A stretch of 64,000 nucleotides of DNA, taken from the NCBI RefSeq assembly GCF_000312485.1, contig NZ_HE997645.1, positions 424,019-488,018 of the forward strand, in the 5' to 3' direction. Under the pieces are notes generated by a model, which saw only the letters and a list, made by a program, of their open reading frames with translations, was not told the origin of the DNA and made no database searches. A program made the translations under genes and the position numbers. This stretch comes from Yersinia massiliensis CCUG 53443. GTDB lineage: Bacteria > Pseudomonadota > Gammaproteobacteria > Enterobacterales > Enterobacteriaceae. Shown piece by piece: positions 1-8,988 of this stretch; within the stretch, counting starts at the first letter, position 1, and each line of letters starts with the position of its first letter.

Positions 1-420
1 GGTGCATTATCGGCGGTGACTCTCAGATTCGCAGCGGTGATCGTTGCCGTATGACTATCAGCAATAAACTGGGTATTGACCGTTGTGCTGGTGCCATTGA
101 CCGTGGCGGTCACGGCAGTCGTTCCAACGGTGCTGTTGGTTAACGTTGCTGTCGCAATCCCATTCGCGCCAGTCGTGCCAATCACAGTAGTCACACTTGC
201 ACCATTATTCGCACTGAATGTGACGCTCTGACCCGCCACTGGATTACCGCCAGCATCGGTGACGATTGCTTGCACACTATTCGTCGCCGTGTTGTTAGCC
301 GGTGCATTATCGGAAGTAACCGTTAAATTCGCTGCGGTGATACTCACCGAACCGGCTAATACCGTCACTTGCATTGTCACAGGCCGCGACACATTGCCTT
401 GTTTATCATAAGCCACCGCG
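1..420 (-). repeat. Tandem Big-1 (bacterial Ig-like) coding repeats, period 300 bp
   Basis: The sequence beginning at position 1 recurs at 301 (GGTGCATTATCGG followed by a diverged copy of the same module), giving a 300-bp, 100-codon period. On the minus strand each unit encodes a Big-1 domain with TDAGGNPV and GQSVTFSANNGA type motifs. This is the extracellular stalk of the inverse autotransporter and presumably continues beyond the window. Confidence 0.75.
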
Positions 421-1927
421 CCCAACACATAGGTATTACTGCCAGGGCTTGTTAGCTGATACGGCGGTAGTTTTATTTCCACCGACTGCAAAGATGTCAT
501 GGAAAGGCTGCCACCCACGGCGCTCAAAGCAGCATCGTCCCACTCAATACGATCAAGTGCATGCTTGCTAGAAACTTGTGCACTGACCGCGACACGTGTT
601 CCTGCGTCACCACTTATTTGCTCAGGTAGAGACAGGCTAATCACATCCTGTTTTTGGTAATCCAAGACAATATTATTGTTCCGTTCAACCAAGTCATAGC
701 GGCTGCTCGCTAATTGACGAGTTGATGCGACGGCTGACGGATTTATCTGGGACTGCCATGATTCACCCAGACGATAGTTCAACTGCAGATTAAAGCTGCT
801 GTCATTGTGACTGCCTTTGCCTGCGCGATGCTCCACGCCAATAGTGACTAATGGGATAGGGGTGTAATTTACACCGGCAGTAATCGCATCGGGGTTTTTC
901 TGACGTTCATCTTTGCCAAACAAAGCAACATCATCACCACGATACTTTTCATACATCAGTTTACCGCCCAGTTGCGGGTGAGAGGGGAGATAAGCTTCAG
1001 CTCTAATATCGTAACCGTTGGCTGGACGTTCATTGTCATCAGAAAAATCGCGTGACTGATGCCAGTCAGTGAGGGCGAAATAACTGTTAGCCGATAACTT
1101 CAAATAATCAGTCCAGGCTTCAGCACCCAGCCCAACTCTGCGGTTCTTGCCTGTGATGTCATTATCAAGAAAAGTATTCATGCCATACATCCAGTTATTC
1201 TGGAAGGTACGAACACCAACACCGACATTGACCGTATTACGGCTATTTTTATTCCGAGCACCTAATTGAGTAAAAAGTAATGATTTTTGTCCATCAGCTA
1301 ATGGCAACAACACATCGGCAGCACTGCCATCTAATTTAAAATCATTATTGACATTGATCTGCACTTTTGCGGTGCCAAACTGGCTCAGCCATTGCTGAGC
1401 AGAACGATTAAGTTCATTGTTAGCCGTCGAACGAGCCATCTGCTGCACTGATTTTGCAGTATTCTCGTCCGATAAAAGGGGTGCTCTATCAGCAACATAA
1501 CGCGCTATTTTTGTTTCTGCTGATTTCACCGAATTATTGTCTACCGAGAATGGCGAGCGCTGGCGCGGGATGTCAATTTCATCCCCAGCAGTTAATGCAG
1601 TAAAAGGTTTGGAGAAAATACGATGATGATTTATTTTTTTAGTTCATCAACTGACAGCCCGTATTTTTTTGATAGGATACCGACACTTTCATTAGTCTTT
1701 AGAATATAAGTTTCTGTCGCAATGTTTACTTCAACAATGTTGCCTGTGGCAGCGGGTGAAATAGAAGCAGCAATAGCAGGTGTAAATGACAAGCTTAAAG
1801 GAAAAAGGAATTGTAATAAAAGCGTAACCCAACCCATGACTCTGAGTTTTTGTTGTGGTGAATAACTAGCCACAAGCTTGAGTTGAGAGGGCGTTTTGTG
1901 CGCTTTCATCCAGAATATGTGACGCAT
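1..1927 (-). pseudogene. Inverse autotransporter (invasin/intimin family), N-terminal part, frameshifted; runs off the window
   Basis: The first 98 codons, from the ATG at 1927, give a long signal peptide ending near AIAA and the start of a LysM domain (NIVEVN..TETYILKTNESVGIL). They stop at TAA 1631-1633. Adding one base to the A7 run (T7 at 1634-1640 on the plus strand) restores a frame that stays open to position 1. That frame continues with the rest of the LysM (TAGDEIDIP), the Yersinia/Escherichia inverse-autotransporter beta-domain (from about SVQQMARSTANNELNR to the NIVLDYQKQ region) and then Ig-like Big-1 domains. In the family the beta-barrel sits in the outer membrane and exports the Ig-like stalk as an adhesin. 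Here the barrel is out of frame with the signal peptide, so the gene is off unless the tract slips or the base is a sequencing error. The 3' end lies outside the window. Confidence 0.85.
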
Positions 1928-2341
1928 TTATCTATACCTCATGAATGCCTGGTGTATTTAACAGGTATTATTATGAGGTAATTCTTATTTTAACTATCTT
2001 AGGCGCCCTCTTGAATTGTGTAGGAAATTTCTTGTTGTATGAATATTAATTCATTAACGGGTCATTCTATTAAACAAGATAATAATAATGCTCAGCTAAT
2101 ATAACGAAAACTGAAAGTAATAAAATAATCGCGCAACAATCACTCTCAATTCACGTAGATAAAGCAACAAATCACTAACAAACCATTCGGCATATCGCCC
2201 TATTCCACCCGACCAAACGCCGCCTTATGGTCGCGTTTGATCAGGCGTCATCACGGTGGCATGAATCCTCAACCTCAGACTCACACACCCGAGTTACATC
2301 TGCTTAATGGCTTCTGTTCTTACCGGTAGCGGGTCAACCGC
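1928..2341. other. AT-rich intergenic region upstream of the inverse autotransporter
   Basis: This stretch holds no reading frame with recognisable content. The part next to 1927 is AT-rich and should contain the promoter of the minus-strand adhesin gene. Position 2200-2341 is more GC-balanced and may hold unrecognisable upstream remains of the DeoR-type pseudogene that follows. Confidence 0.5.
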
Positions 2342-2791
2342 TTGTTCAGCCTGAATTTCTTTCCTGACATTAAGAATACCGATTTTGAAGTGATGGTGCC
2401 GGGTGGCACATTGCGGCCAAACAATGGCGGTATCATTGGCCCCAGTGCGGTCTCTTTTGTGGAAGGATTCCGTGCTGACTATCTGATCACCAGTATGGGG
2501 CAATTGACCCCGACGGCAGTCTATTAGAATTTGATGTCAATGAAGCCAGAGTAGTGAAAGCGATGATGGCTCATGCTCGCCATATCTTGTTAGCCGCAGA
2601 CCACACCAAGTTCCACGCGTCCGCAGCCGTTGAGATTGGTAATGTGGCACGCGCAACGGCCCTGTTTACCAATGCTCCCCCCCACTCAATTAGCCGAGAT
2701 ACTGCAACAGCAGCAGGTAGAAGTGGTGATTGCACCATTACCGAATACAAGTATTAGCCCCACGCTGAACAACGGCACGGGGGCGTCTTAG
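2342..2791 (+). pseudogene. DeoR/GlpR-family transcriptional regulator, C-terminal remnant with two frameshifts
   Basis: Reading across three frames gives a contiguous DeoR-family effector-binding domain. The first part has FFPDI, VMVPGGTLRPNNGGIIG and FRADYLITSMG. After a shift at the G4 run 2497-2500 comes AIDPDGSLLEFDVNEARVV, then HILLAADHTKFHASAAVEIG and ALFTNAPP. After a second shift at the C7 run 2677-2683 comes TQLAEILQQQQVEVVIAP, ending at TAG 2789-2791. The PGG.LR, D...EA..K and DH.KF motifs are typical of sugar-phosphate-sensing DeoR regulators. The N-terminal helix-turn-helix is absent, so this is a dead gene even if both homopolymer shifts were sequencing errors. What it regulated cannot be told. 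Confidence 0.8.
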
Positions 2792-3507
2792 AGTCACCGC
2801 TTAGGGTATCCGGCATCGCGATTGGCGCAATGCCGGAATGGCTATGGCTATGGCTGCGACATCCCCTCCGTCCCTGATGTGAGTTTCTGCCTGATTAGCA
2901 ATTGCACTGATCTCTTTTCTGCTTATCTCGATTTAAGCACGAGTACAGGTATAGACCACTCATTTGCTAGATTAAAACCAGTATAAAATCCCAGAATAAA
3001 TTAGGCTTGGACGATAAATAAGGATATTTATTGCAATACAAAATTTGTGGGTATTAAACGACTGGTAAAAACGAATAGAAACACTAGATTTAATATTGTA
3101 ACGCGAGAGCACAAAAATCACGCAGGAAATAATTAGCAGACTATAAATAAAATCAGACTGAATACATTAAATCACTCAGGTAATCTCAATGGATTAATCA
3201 TAGTCCATCGAATACAGATTATTAATATTGCCCGACACTCAGCTTCAATTATTTATTGTCAAAGCTACTCTGGCCGTGGACATAAAGCGGCACAACAATT
3301 TTAGGTAAATTAATGCCATAGCCATTTCAGGGTCGAGTTTAATGACTCGGAGGTTCTATCTCATCTATTACCACTGCATTGCTTAATAAAGAAAGATAAT
3401 ATTCTTTAATAATAACGTCGAATTTCGTCATTAATATAAACCCGATAATTATTATCGATAAATACAGCAATTAATATCTGATTCAATCTTGTTTGAGGAA
3501 TTATGCT
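2792..3507. other. AT-rich intergenic region with a small palindrome; upstream region of the PhoD-like gene
   Basis: No gene is supported here. A perfect inverted repeat (arms TCCGGCAT at 2809-2816 and ATGCCGGA at 2830-2837) lies just after the regulator remnant. It has no T-tract, so it is more likely a REP-like palindrome or the old gene's 3' hairpin than a working terminator. The remaining 600 bp are strongly AT-rich and lead into the ribosome-binding site GAGGAA (3495-3500) of the next gene. Confidence 0.5.
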
Positions 3508-5331
3508 ATGAATCTATTTCGCCCAGCATTAGGCCCTATTGTCGGCCACACAACTGATAGTTCCTGCCGTTTATGGATTGCCGCTTACGATACGCAAGAT
3601 GAGAATGATACATCCTCCAATATCCGGAGCATCGGAGTCCTCGGTGTTGTGGGAAGTGATAACAAAGTGGCTAAAGAGAATATTTATTATTTTCGTCTAC
3701 ACCGAAAATACCATCGCACGGGTACATTTAATCTCGGCAAAGACATCACTTTGTGGGCCACAGAAGAAGAGAAGCTACAACTTAAATCATTCTCTCTTAA
3801 GCCTGATACCACCTATCAAGTTCGTATGGCTTATCTGGAAGTCAGCCTCAATACAGAAGAAGAAGAGGAAGATGATAGTGATACTAGTGAGCAAGTGGTC
3901 CAATATTTGCCACCCGTCAGTGTCTGGGCTGATCAACTCAATCGCGATGATATTAGCCCTGTCTATGTTGTTGCTGATTTTAAAACTCAACCGAAGAGTG
4001 GCAATAAGAGAGTTCCACTCAATTTTATATTCGGTTCATGCAGGAACAATTGGTTCAATGGCCTTCCATTTAAGAAAAAAGACTCTGATAAAATATTCAA
4101 ATACATTTATCAGGATCACGCCAGTGCTAATTTTATCTTAATGGTGGGTGACCAAATCTATGCTGACTCACTGTGGAAAGCAGCGGTTTTCAAAGCAGAT
4201 ACCTACAAAGAGTTTGATGAGGCTTATCATGAGGCATACCGCACACCACATTTTAGAGCCTTGACCTCACACATCCCTGTTTACATGATCCTTGACGATC
4301 ATGAAATAGAGGATAACTGGACACAGGACAATATAGACAGCCCACAAACACTCGCGAATTATTTGGGGTTTAAAAGCAATAGCCGATACCTATTTAACTG
4401 CGCCATCAGCGCCTACCGTAGTTATCAGTGGGTACACGGACCGCACTTCGAAGACAGCTATATTAACAAAAACAGAAATGACTTAATCGGCAAAGATAGA
4501 TTCCTTGCTCAATCGAAAGCACAAAATCTATTTTATGACTTCAATTACTGCGGTTACCCCTTCTTTGTCTTGGATACCCGTACTAGCCGATTTAAAAATT
4601 CAGCGGCCAGCCCAGCAGAAGATGATAGAAATATTTTTAACAACCATTTACTCGGTCGCCCTTCACTCAGTGCCGCCGAGCCAAATCAATTAGATCGTTT
4701 GTGTGCTTGGTTAATACATATGCAGAAAGATTACGGTAATCGCCCCAAATTTATCGTTTCATCCGGTGTTTTTGTGCCTAACGGTGTGGATACTGCGGGC
4801 ACAACGACATATGCCATGCGCCAAAAAGATAAAAGTGACAGCTGGAGTGCCTTTCCTCAAACGCGCAATGAAGTTCTGAAGACCATTATTAAAAATAAAA
4901 TCAAAAATGTTATTTTCCTCTCCGGTGATATCCACTGTACTAATATCGCGAACCTAGAAATCGTCGATACTTCAGGCAGCACAATACAGGCGTGGTCGGT
5001 GACCTCATCGCCTTTTTATTGGCCTTACGACATTATCGATGGCAACACCTTCGACTATATTCATGACTCACAGGATCCCAGAACCAAAGATGAATTCACT
5101 GTATACGAAACACTGACCAGTAACCCTCCTGCGGGTTCTGAATTAGGGACCATGAATTACACCAGTTGGGCCTATACACAGCAGAACAACTTCGCCAGTG
5201 TGAATATAGATCCCTTGAATGCCACATTAGTGATTCAGTTTTTTAATGAGGAGGGCAAGCCTTTCATACTGGAAAAACGTTCGAAGGATGTGAATACTAA
5301 GCCAGAAATCATTCAGTTAGAAAAGTGGTAA
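3508..5331 (+). CDS. PhoD-like (alkaline phosphatase D family) metallophosphoesterase
   Basis: This 607-residue protein has the metal-binding signature set of the PhoD-like phosphatases: FGSCRNNW, GDQIYAD (about residue 214), DDHE (about 263), DTRTSRF and SGDIHCTN (about 472). Family members hydrolyse phosphomono- or phosphodiesters with iron and calcium. The substrate here is unknown. Classical PhoD carries a Tat signal, but this one starts directly with the FRPALGPIVGHTT beta-domain and has no signal peptide, so a cytoplasmic location is inferred. ATG 3508 is preferred because GAGGAA lies 7 bases upstream; a TTG at 3493 would add five residues but overlaps that site. A short acidic run (EEEEEDDSD) sits near residue 120. 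A lipoprotein gene starts two bases after the stop. Confidence 0.88.
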   Translation: MNLFRPALGPIVGHTTDSSCRLWIAAYDTQDENDTSSNIRSIGVLGVVGSDNKVAKENIYYFRLHRKYHRTGTFNLGKDITLWATEEEKLQLKSFSLKPDTTYQVRMAYLEVSLNTEEEEEDDSDTSEQVVQYLPPVSVWADQLNRDDISPVYVVADFKTQPKSGNKRVPLNFIFGSCRNNWFNGLPFKKKDSDKIFKYIYQDHASANFILMVGDQIYADSLWKAAVFKADTYKEFDEAYHEAYRTPHFRALTSHIPVYMILDDHEIEDNWTQDNIDSPQTLANYLGFKSNSRYLFNCAISAYRSYQWVHGPHFEDSYINKNRNDLIGKDRFLAQSKAQNLFYDFNYCGYPFFVLDTRTSRFKNSAASPAEDDRNIFNNHLLGRPSLSAAEPNQLDRLCAWLIHMQKDYGNRPKFIVSSGVFVPNGVDTAGTTTYAMRQKDKSDSWSAFPQTRNEVLKTIIKNKIKNVIFLSGDIHCTNIANLEIVDTSGSTIQAWSVTSSPFYWPYDIIDGNTFDYIHDSQDPRTKDEFTVYETLTSNPPAGSELGTMNYTSWAYTQQNNFASVNIDPLNATLVIQFFNEEGKPFILEKRSKDVNTKPEIIQLEKW

Positions 5332-5333
5332 TA

Positions 5334-5540
5334 ATGAAACCCATCATGCGTAGCCTATGCCTTGTGGCTATCATTTTGTTGGGTGGGTGTCTATCTAAAC
5401 CAGAGGTGGGTGCCCACCATCTCTGGTCTGCTAAAAATGCCGACTTCGCATTATTGATGTCATTCAGTTTCCCCGAATCAATCGAGACGGCGGCTTATTG
5501 GACGCCAACCGTCCGATTTTCTTCGCTCAAGCGCAGATAA
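5334..5540 (+). CDS. Short lipoprotein, probably truncated
   Basis: The 68-residue product starts with a clear lipoprotein signal peptide (CLVAIILLGGC, lipobox LGGC), so its N-terminus should be an acylated cysteine. The remainder is short, shows no known domain and ends in the basic tail FSSLKRR. The ATG lies two bases beyond the stop of the PhoD-like gene, so the two are very probably co-transcribed. In another frame the sequence runs on past the stop as SDFLRSSADNFHGTEAVN before entering the 3' end of the convergent efflux gene, which suggests a longer ancestral gene cut by a frameshift or rearrangement. No function is assigned. Confidence 0.55.
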   Translation: MKPIMRSLCLVAIILLGGCLSKPEVGAHHLWSAKNADFALLMSFSFPESIETAAYWTPTVRFSSLKRR

Positions 5541-5543
5541 CTT

Positions 5544-7082
5544 TCATGGTACAGAGGCAGTTAACGTGCCGGGCAAATCTGCGCTATTGGTCATTTTACC
5601 CATCACGAAAGCCAGATTAGCCGCTGCGACCAAAGAAGCAGCGTGGGCATCTGTGCTCATCTGCTGCGCATTCAGTAAGCCATTGGCCGCCTCATTGGCA
5701 ACTGTAATCGTTCCGACCCCATTACGATAAGATTCCAGCGCGGCGTCATAGGTGATAAAGGACGTTTTCACGAGGTTAAGTGCCGCCTGATTCGACTCCA
5801 GCGCAGAGCGTAGGGTATCTGCCGCCACCACAATTTCTCTGACAGCCAACTCCTGCGTTTTCTTAAATCCTTCAGCCGCCACCGCCGCGCGGGACTCGGC
5901 TTCTTTAACCCGTGCTGCACGTATCCCACCGTCGTAAAGCGGTACACTGACGCCCAATAAAATGCTGGATGATGACGTCTGCGGGCTGATGCCCGGCAAG
6001 CCCTGAATATCAAAACGCCCATCCCCACCTGCAACGGCCCCCGCCAGATAGACTTTTGGCAGGAAATCAGCTTCGGCAGCTTTGATGCCCGCCTTTGCCG
6101 CTTCGGCTGCCGCATAGCTGGCTAAGACATCTGGCCGTTGGGAAAGCGCTAAACGAATCATTTTTTCCGTCGGTGGACTGGCTACATCCGGCAAAGCACG
6201 GTCCTCGGCATAAGCGACGTTGATCGCCAATGTCGGGGACACCCCCATCGCACTCAGTAAGGCTTGATAAGCATCACGCTCAGTGCCTTTTGTCATCACG
6301 CGGCGTAATTCAGACTGTGCCACCTGTTGGCGGGCCAGCGCCACTTCGACCGTTGTCGCAATGCCATTTTTCCGGCGTTCTTCGGCAGCATCTTGGATTT
6401 TTAGGCTATTTTTCAGCGTTTCTTCGGCTATTTTCTGCTGATTTTGCGCTGCGCCATATTGGAAGTAAGTCCGGGTCACGTCATAAATCACTTTCTGATG
6501 CATGCCATTGAAGGTCACATTGGAGGCATAAGAGATGTGTTTTGCCGCATCCAGCAATGCGCTACGTTGCCCAAAATCAAAGATAAGCCATTGCAGTGCT
6601 AAGGCAGGCACAACAGCGCTGCCGCTGGTTTTCAGATCCTTTTCATTGCCGATAGCATAAGGTAGCGGCGTCGTCGTACTTTGGTAACCGCCAATCACAC
6701 TGGCTGAAATGATCGGTAAAAAGATAGCCTCGCCCATTCCGACCGCCAATGCAGCTTGCCGTGCTTGCTGCCAAGCAATACGGGTATCAGGATTTTGGTT
6801 CTGGGCAATATCAATCAACTCAGGTAACGAATAGCGATGTTCACTCTTGATTGAAAGAGGCTGCGCCAGTTCTGCCACCAGCGGATTCGCTGGGACCGAA
6901 AAATTACCGCCCACCATCGATGCCCCCGTATTCGCATTCGGTGCCCAAGGTTCAGCATAAGACGCGGGGGCGAGATCCAAGCGATCGGTGGCACAACCTG
7001 CGATCAGCATGCTCAACCCCAATACCGAAAAAGTCAGGCTTATTTTGGCTATCCGAGCCTTCAATATCGCGTGCGTCATCAT
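5544..7082 (-). CDS. mdtP: Outer membrane efflux lipoprotein, MdtP-like (TolC/NodT family)
   Basis: This is the outer membrane channel of the tripartite pump, 512 residues with the usual double outer-membrane-efflux-protein repeat. The signal peptide ends in a lipobox (LSMLIAGC), so it is an acylated NodT-type channel. Each half shows the family's long helices (LPELIDIAQNQNPDTRIAWQQARQAA; then IRLALSQRPDVLASYAAAEAAKAGI) and the SVPLYDGG segment. It starts four bases after the mdtO stop and is the last gene of the ytcA-mdtN-mdtO-mdtP operon. In Escherichia coli the homologous set affects resistance to acriflavine, puromycin and similar compounds; substrates here are inferred only. ATG 7079 is an equally possible start. 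Confidence 0.8.
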   Translation of the reverse strand: MMTHAILKARIAKISLTFSVLGLSMLIAGCATDRLDLAPASYAEPWAPNANTGASMVGGNFSVPANPLVAELAQPLSIKSEHRYSLPELIDIAQNQNPDTRIAWQQARQAALAVGMGEAIFLPIISASVIGGYQSTTTPLPYAIGNEKDLKTSGSAVVPALALQWLIFDFGQRSALLDAAKHISYASNVTFNGMHQKVIYDVTRTYFQYGAAQNQQKIAEETLKNSLKIQDAAEERRKNGIATTVEVALARQQVAQSELRRVMTKGTERDAYQALLSAMGVSPTLAINVAYAEDRALPDVASPPTEKMIRLALSQRPDVLASYAAAEAAKAGIKAAEADFLPKVYLAGAVAGGDGRFDIQGLPGISPQTSSSSILLGVSVPLYDGGIRAARVKEAESRAAVAAEGFKKTQELAVREIVVAADTLRSALESNQAALNLVKTSFITYDAALESYRNGVGTITVANEAANGLLNAQQMSTDAHAASLVAAANLAFVMGKMTNSADLPGTLTASVP

Positions 7083-7086
7083 GTCT

Positions 7087-8988
7087 TCAAATTCCCAGAA
7101 GTTTCTCTAACCGCTTAATACGTTGTTGAAGAGTAAGATCATTCGGCGATAACGCATGCCGTTGAGATTCACTGTTCTGCTCTTGTTCGCCAGAAAATAT
7201 CATCGCATCGCTGCCTGCTGAAAGACGACGTAACTGCTCAATATCAGAGGCCGATTTCTCCGTCGGTAGAAATAGCACAGGGCACAATTTATTCATTTCT
7301 GACAGTATGGCCAGTAGCCGTGCACACTCTTCTCGCGAGGGACGTAATTGTGCTGGCTCAAAGGGAACCAGTGCCAACTCTTCTTGTGCGCGATTAATTT
7401 CGTCTTCAACGGCAGTGGCTTCTCTTAAGGCTGCGGGCCGTGCTGTGGGGGATAATGCCGCTAAATTTGTCAGTCCTTCCAAGGCATGACGAATATGTAT
7501 CCGCACCGAATCAACAATCGCCACTGGCCACAATCGCGTAAAGATCAGATACACCACAAGGTTACCCAACAAAATACCGAGCACCCTATCTAGGGCAACG
7601 CCCATATCCGTACTCGGGCCAAAACCTTGCAACACCGTCAGCAGGAAAGCCAAACCGACCTGTACACCGGCATAGGCAATACGCTCGTTACCGCATGACA
7701 CCCAAGCCGCCAATAGAATGCAACCAAACACCAGCGCCATCAATTGCCCAATGTCATTGAGATGCGGAACAATGAAAATGATCGCCAACACCCCCATCAG
7801 CGCACCGATTAAGCAACCAATGATCCGTAACACGAGCTTATGAACGGTTTCACCGGTCGTCCCCAGTGCCGCCACATAGCAGGTGATCATGGCGGTATGA
7901 ATGTCCTGCCAATCCAAGGCGGTATAAACCAGATAGCAAATCAGCGCAGCCGCCGTGGTTTTCAGTGCAAAACGCTGATGGACAGGGTTAGTCAGGGCGT
8001 CAGCAGCAAAGAAGGTCGATTTTGGGGCATCCAAGTCTTGCCCGACCTCTGCATTCGCCAGTGCTATCAGTGCATTTTTGATCTCGTCGATTTCATCGTT
8101 TGAAACCTCAGTCACAAAGTGAGGGAGAACGGTCTGTTGGCCGTCAGCCACCGCCTGCGCAGCATCACGACAGTAAGCCGCTAACTCGAGGCGCGCCGCC
8201 TCTGGTGTGTTAGGGGTAAGCGCCGAGGTGGCTAACAATAACCGATAACTGTTTTTTACCGCACTCTCCAGCCAGTGTGCCTCGGCAGAGGGGCGCAAAT
8301 GAAAAATACGCACAAAAAGCGCACGTTGCTGATGCTCATTTTGCCCTTCTTGTAGCAATTCACGCACACGGGCCAAATTCGCCGCGTCAGGTTGCTGCAA
8401 TGCTTCGGCAGCCGCGCAGAGCCGCTCAGATAAACTGGCGCGTAATAATGTTTGGGGCTTGCGGCCAAGGAAAAGGTTAAAACCAATGATCAATAGCATC
8501 GGGGCGACGGCCATTAACCAAGCATACAGCAGCCCTCGCGTGGCGACTTCGCCCATCGGAATATCGCTGATCAGCGTCATCACAAAGGCGATAACCAGCG
8601 CAATAATACTCCCTACCGGGCCAAGTTTGCTGGCAGAACCGAGGTAGAGAAACAGAAATGAGCTAATGATTAAGGCGGCCATGCGCAATGGCGCAGCCTC
8701 TAAAGTGAAATGAATCAGCAGAAACACCAGCCCCACGACCAGCGACACCAGAATGGTGATAGCGATTGCCATCACCATACTTTCTACGCCATCGGGCTTC
8801 ATCACGAAAATAATCAGATAGCAGCTAATCGCCGATTCTGGGATGCCATAAATCATGGCCACCATAGCCATTAATGCACAGAGCGCAGCCACCCGCCAGG
8901 CCATCGCCACTCGACCGGGAAAATAGGCTAAATCCGCTCTTGCCTGACGGAGGATACCGCCAAGCGTACCGTCAGCAACCGTCGTCAT
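7087..8988 (-). CDS. mdtO: FUSC-family inner membrane efflux component, MdtO-like
   Basis: This is the inner membrane part of the pump, with two blocks of hydrophobic helices each followed by a soluble part, the fusaric acid resistance (FUSC/AaeB) layout. The first block begins near VAALCALMAMVAMIYGIP. The second contains YTALDWQDIHTAMITCYVAALGTTG, with IIGCLIGALMGVLAI after it. It is about 633 residues from ATG 8988, close to E. coli MdtO. That start overlaps the mdtN stop by 17 bases. A TTG at 9018, 12 bases after GGAGG, would add ten residues and cannot be excluded. It should move aromatic or drug substrates across the inner membrane to the MdtN adaptor. Confidence 0.8.
   Translation of the reverse strand: MTTVADGTLGGILRQARADLAYFPGRVAMAWRVAALCALMAMVAMIYGIPESAISCYLIIFVMKPDGVESMVMAIAITILVSLVVGLVFLLIHFTLEAAPLRMAALIISSFLFLYLGSASKLGPVGSIIALVIAFVMTLISDIPMGEVATRGLLYAWLMAVAPMLLIIGFNLFLGRKPQTLLRASLSERLCAAAEALQQPDAANLARVRELLQEGQNEHQQRALFVRIFHLRPSAEAHWLESAVKNSYRLLLATSALTPNTPEAARLELAAYCRDAAQAVADGQQTVLPHFVTEVSNDEIDEIKNALIALANAEVGQDLDAPKSTFFAADALTNPVHQRFALKTTAAALICYLVYTALDWQDIHTAMITCYVAALGTTGETVHKLVLRIIGCLIGALMGVLAIIFIVPHLNDIGQLMALVFGCILLAAWVSCGNERIAYAGVQVGLAFLLTVLQGFGPSTDMGVALDRVLGILLGNLVVYLIFTRLWPVAIVDSVRIHIRHALEGLTNLAALSPTARPAALREATAVEDEINRAQEELALVPFEPAQLRPSREECARLLAILSEMNKLCPVLFLPTEKSASDIEQLRRLSAGSDAMIFSGEQEQNSESQRHALSPNDLTLQQRIKRLEKLLGI

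Noticed and set aside
2294-2503. 69-codon minus-strand frame
   Set aside because: It is antisense to the DeoR-family relic, whose motifs are clear on the plus strand.
3539-4141. 200-codon frame overlapping the PhoD-like gene on the same strand
   Set aside because: It is fully inside the PhoD-like gene in another frame, while all PhoD motifs are in the main frame.
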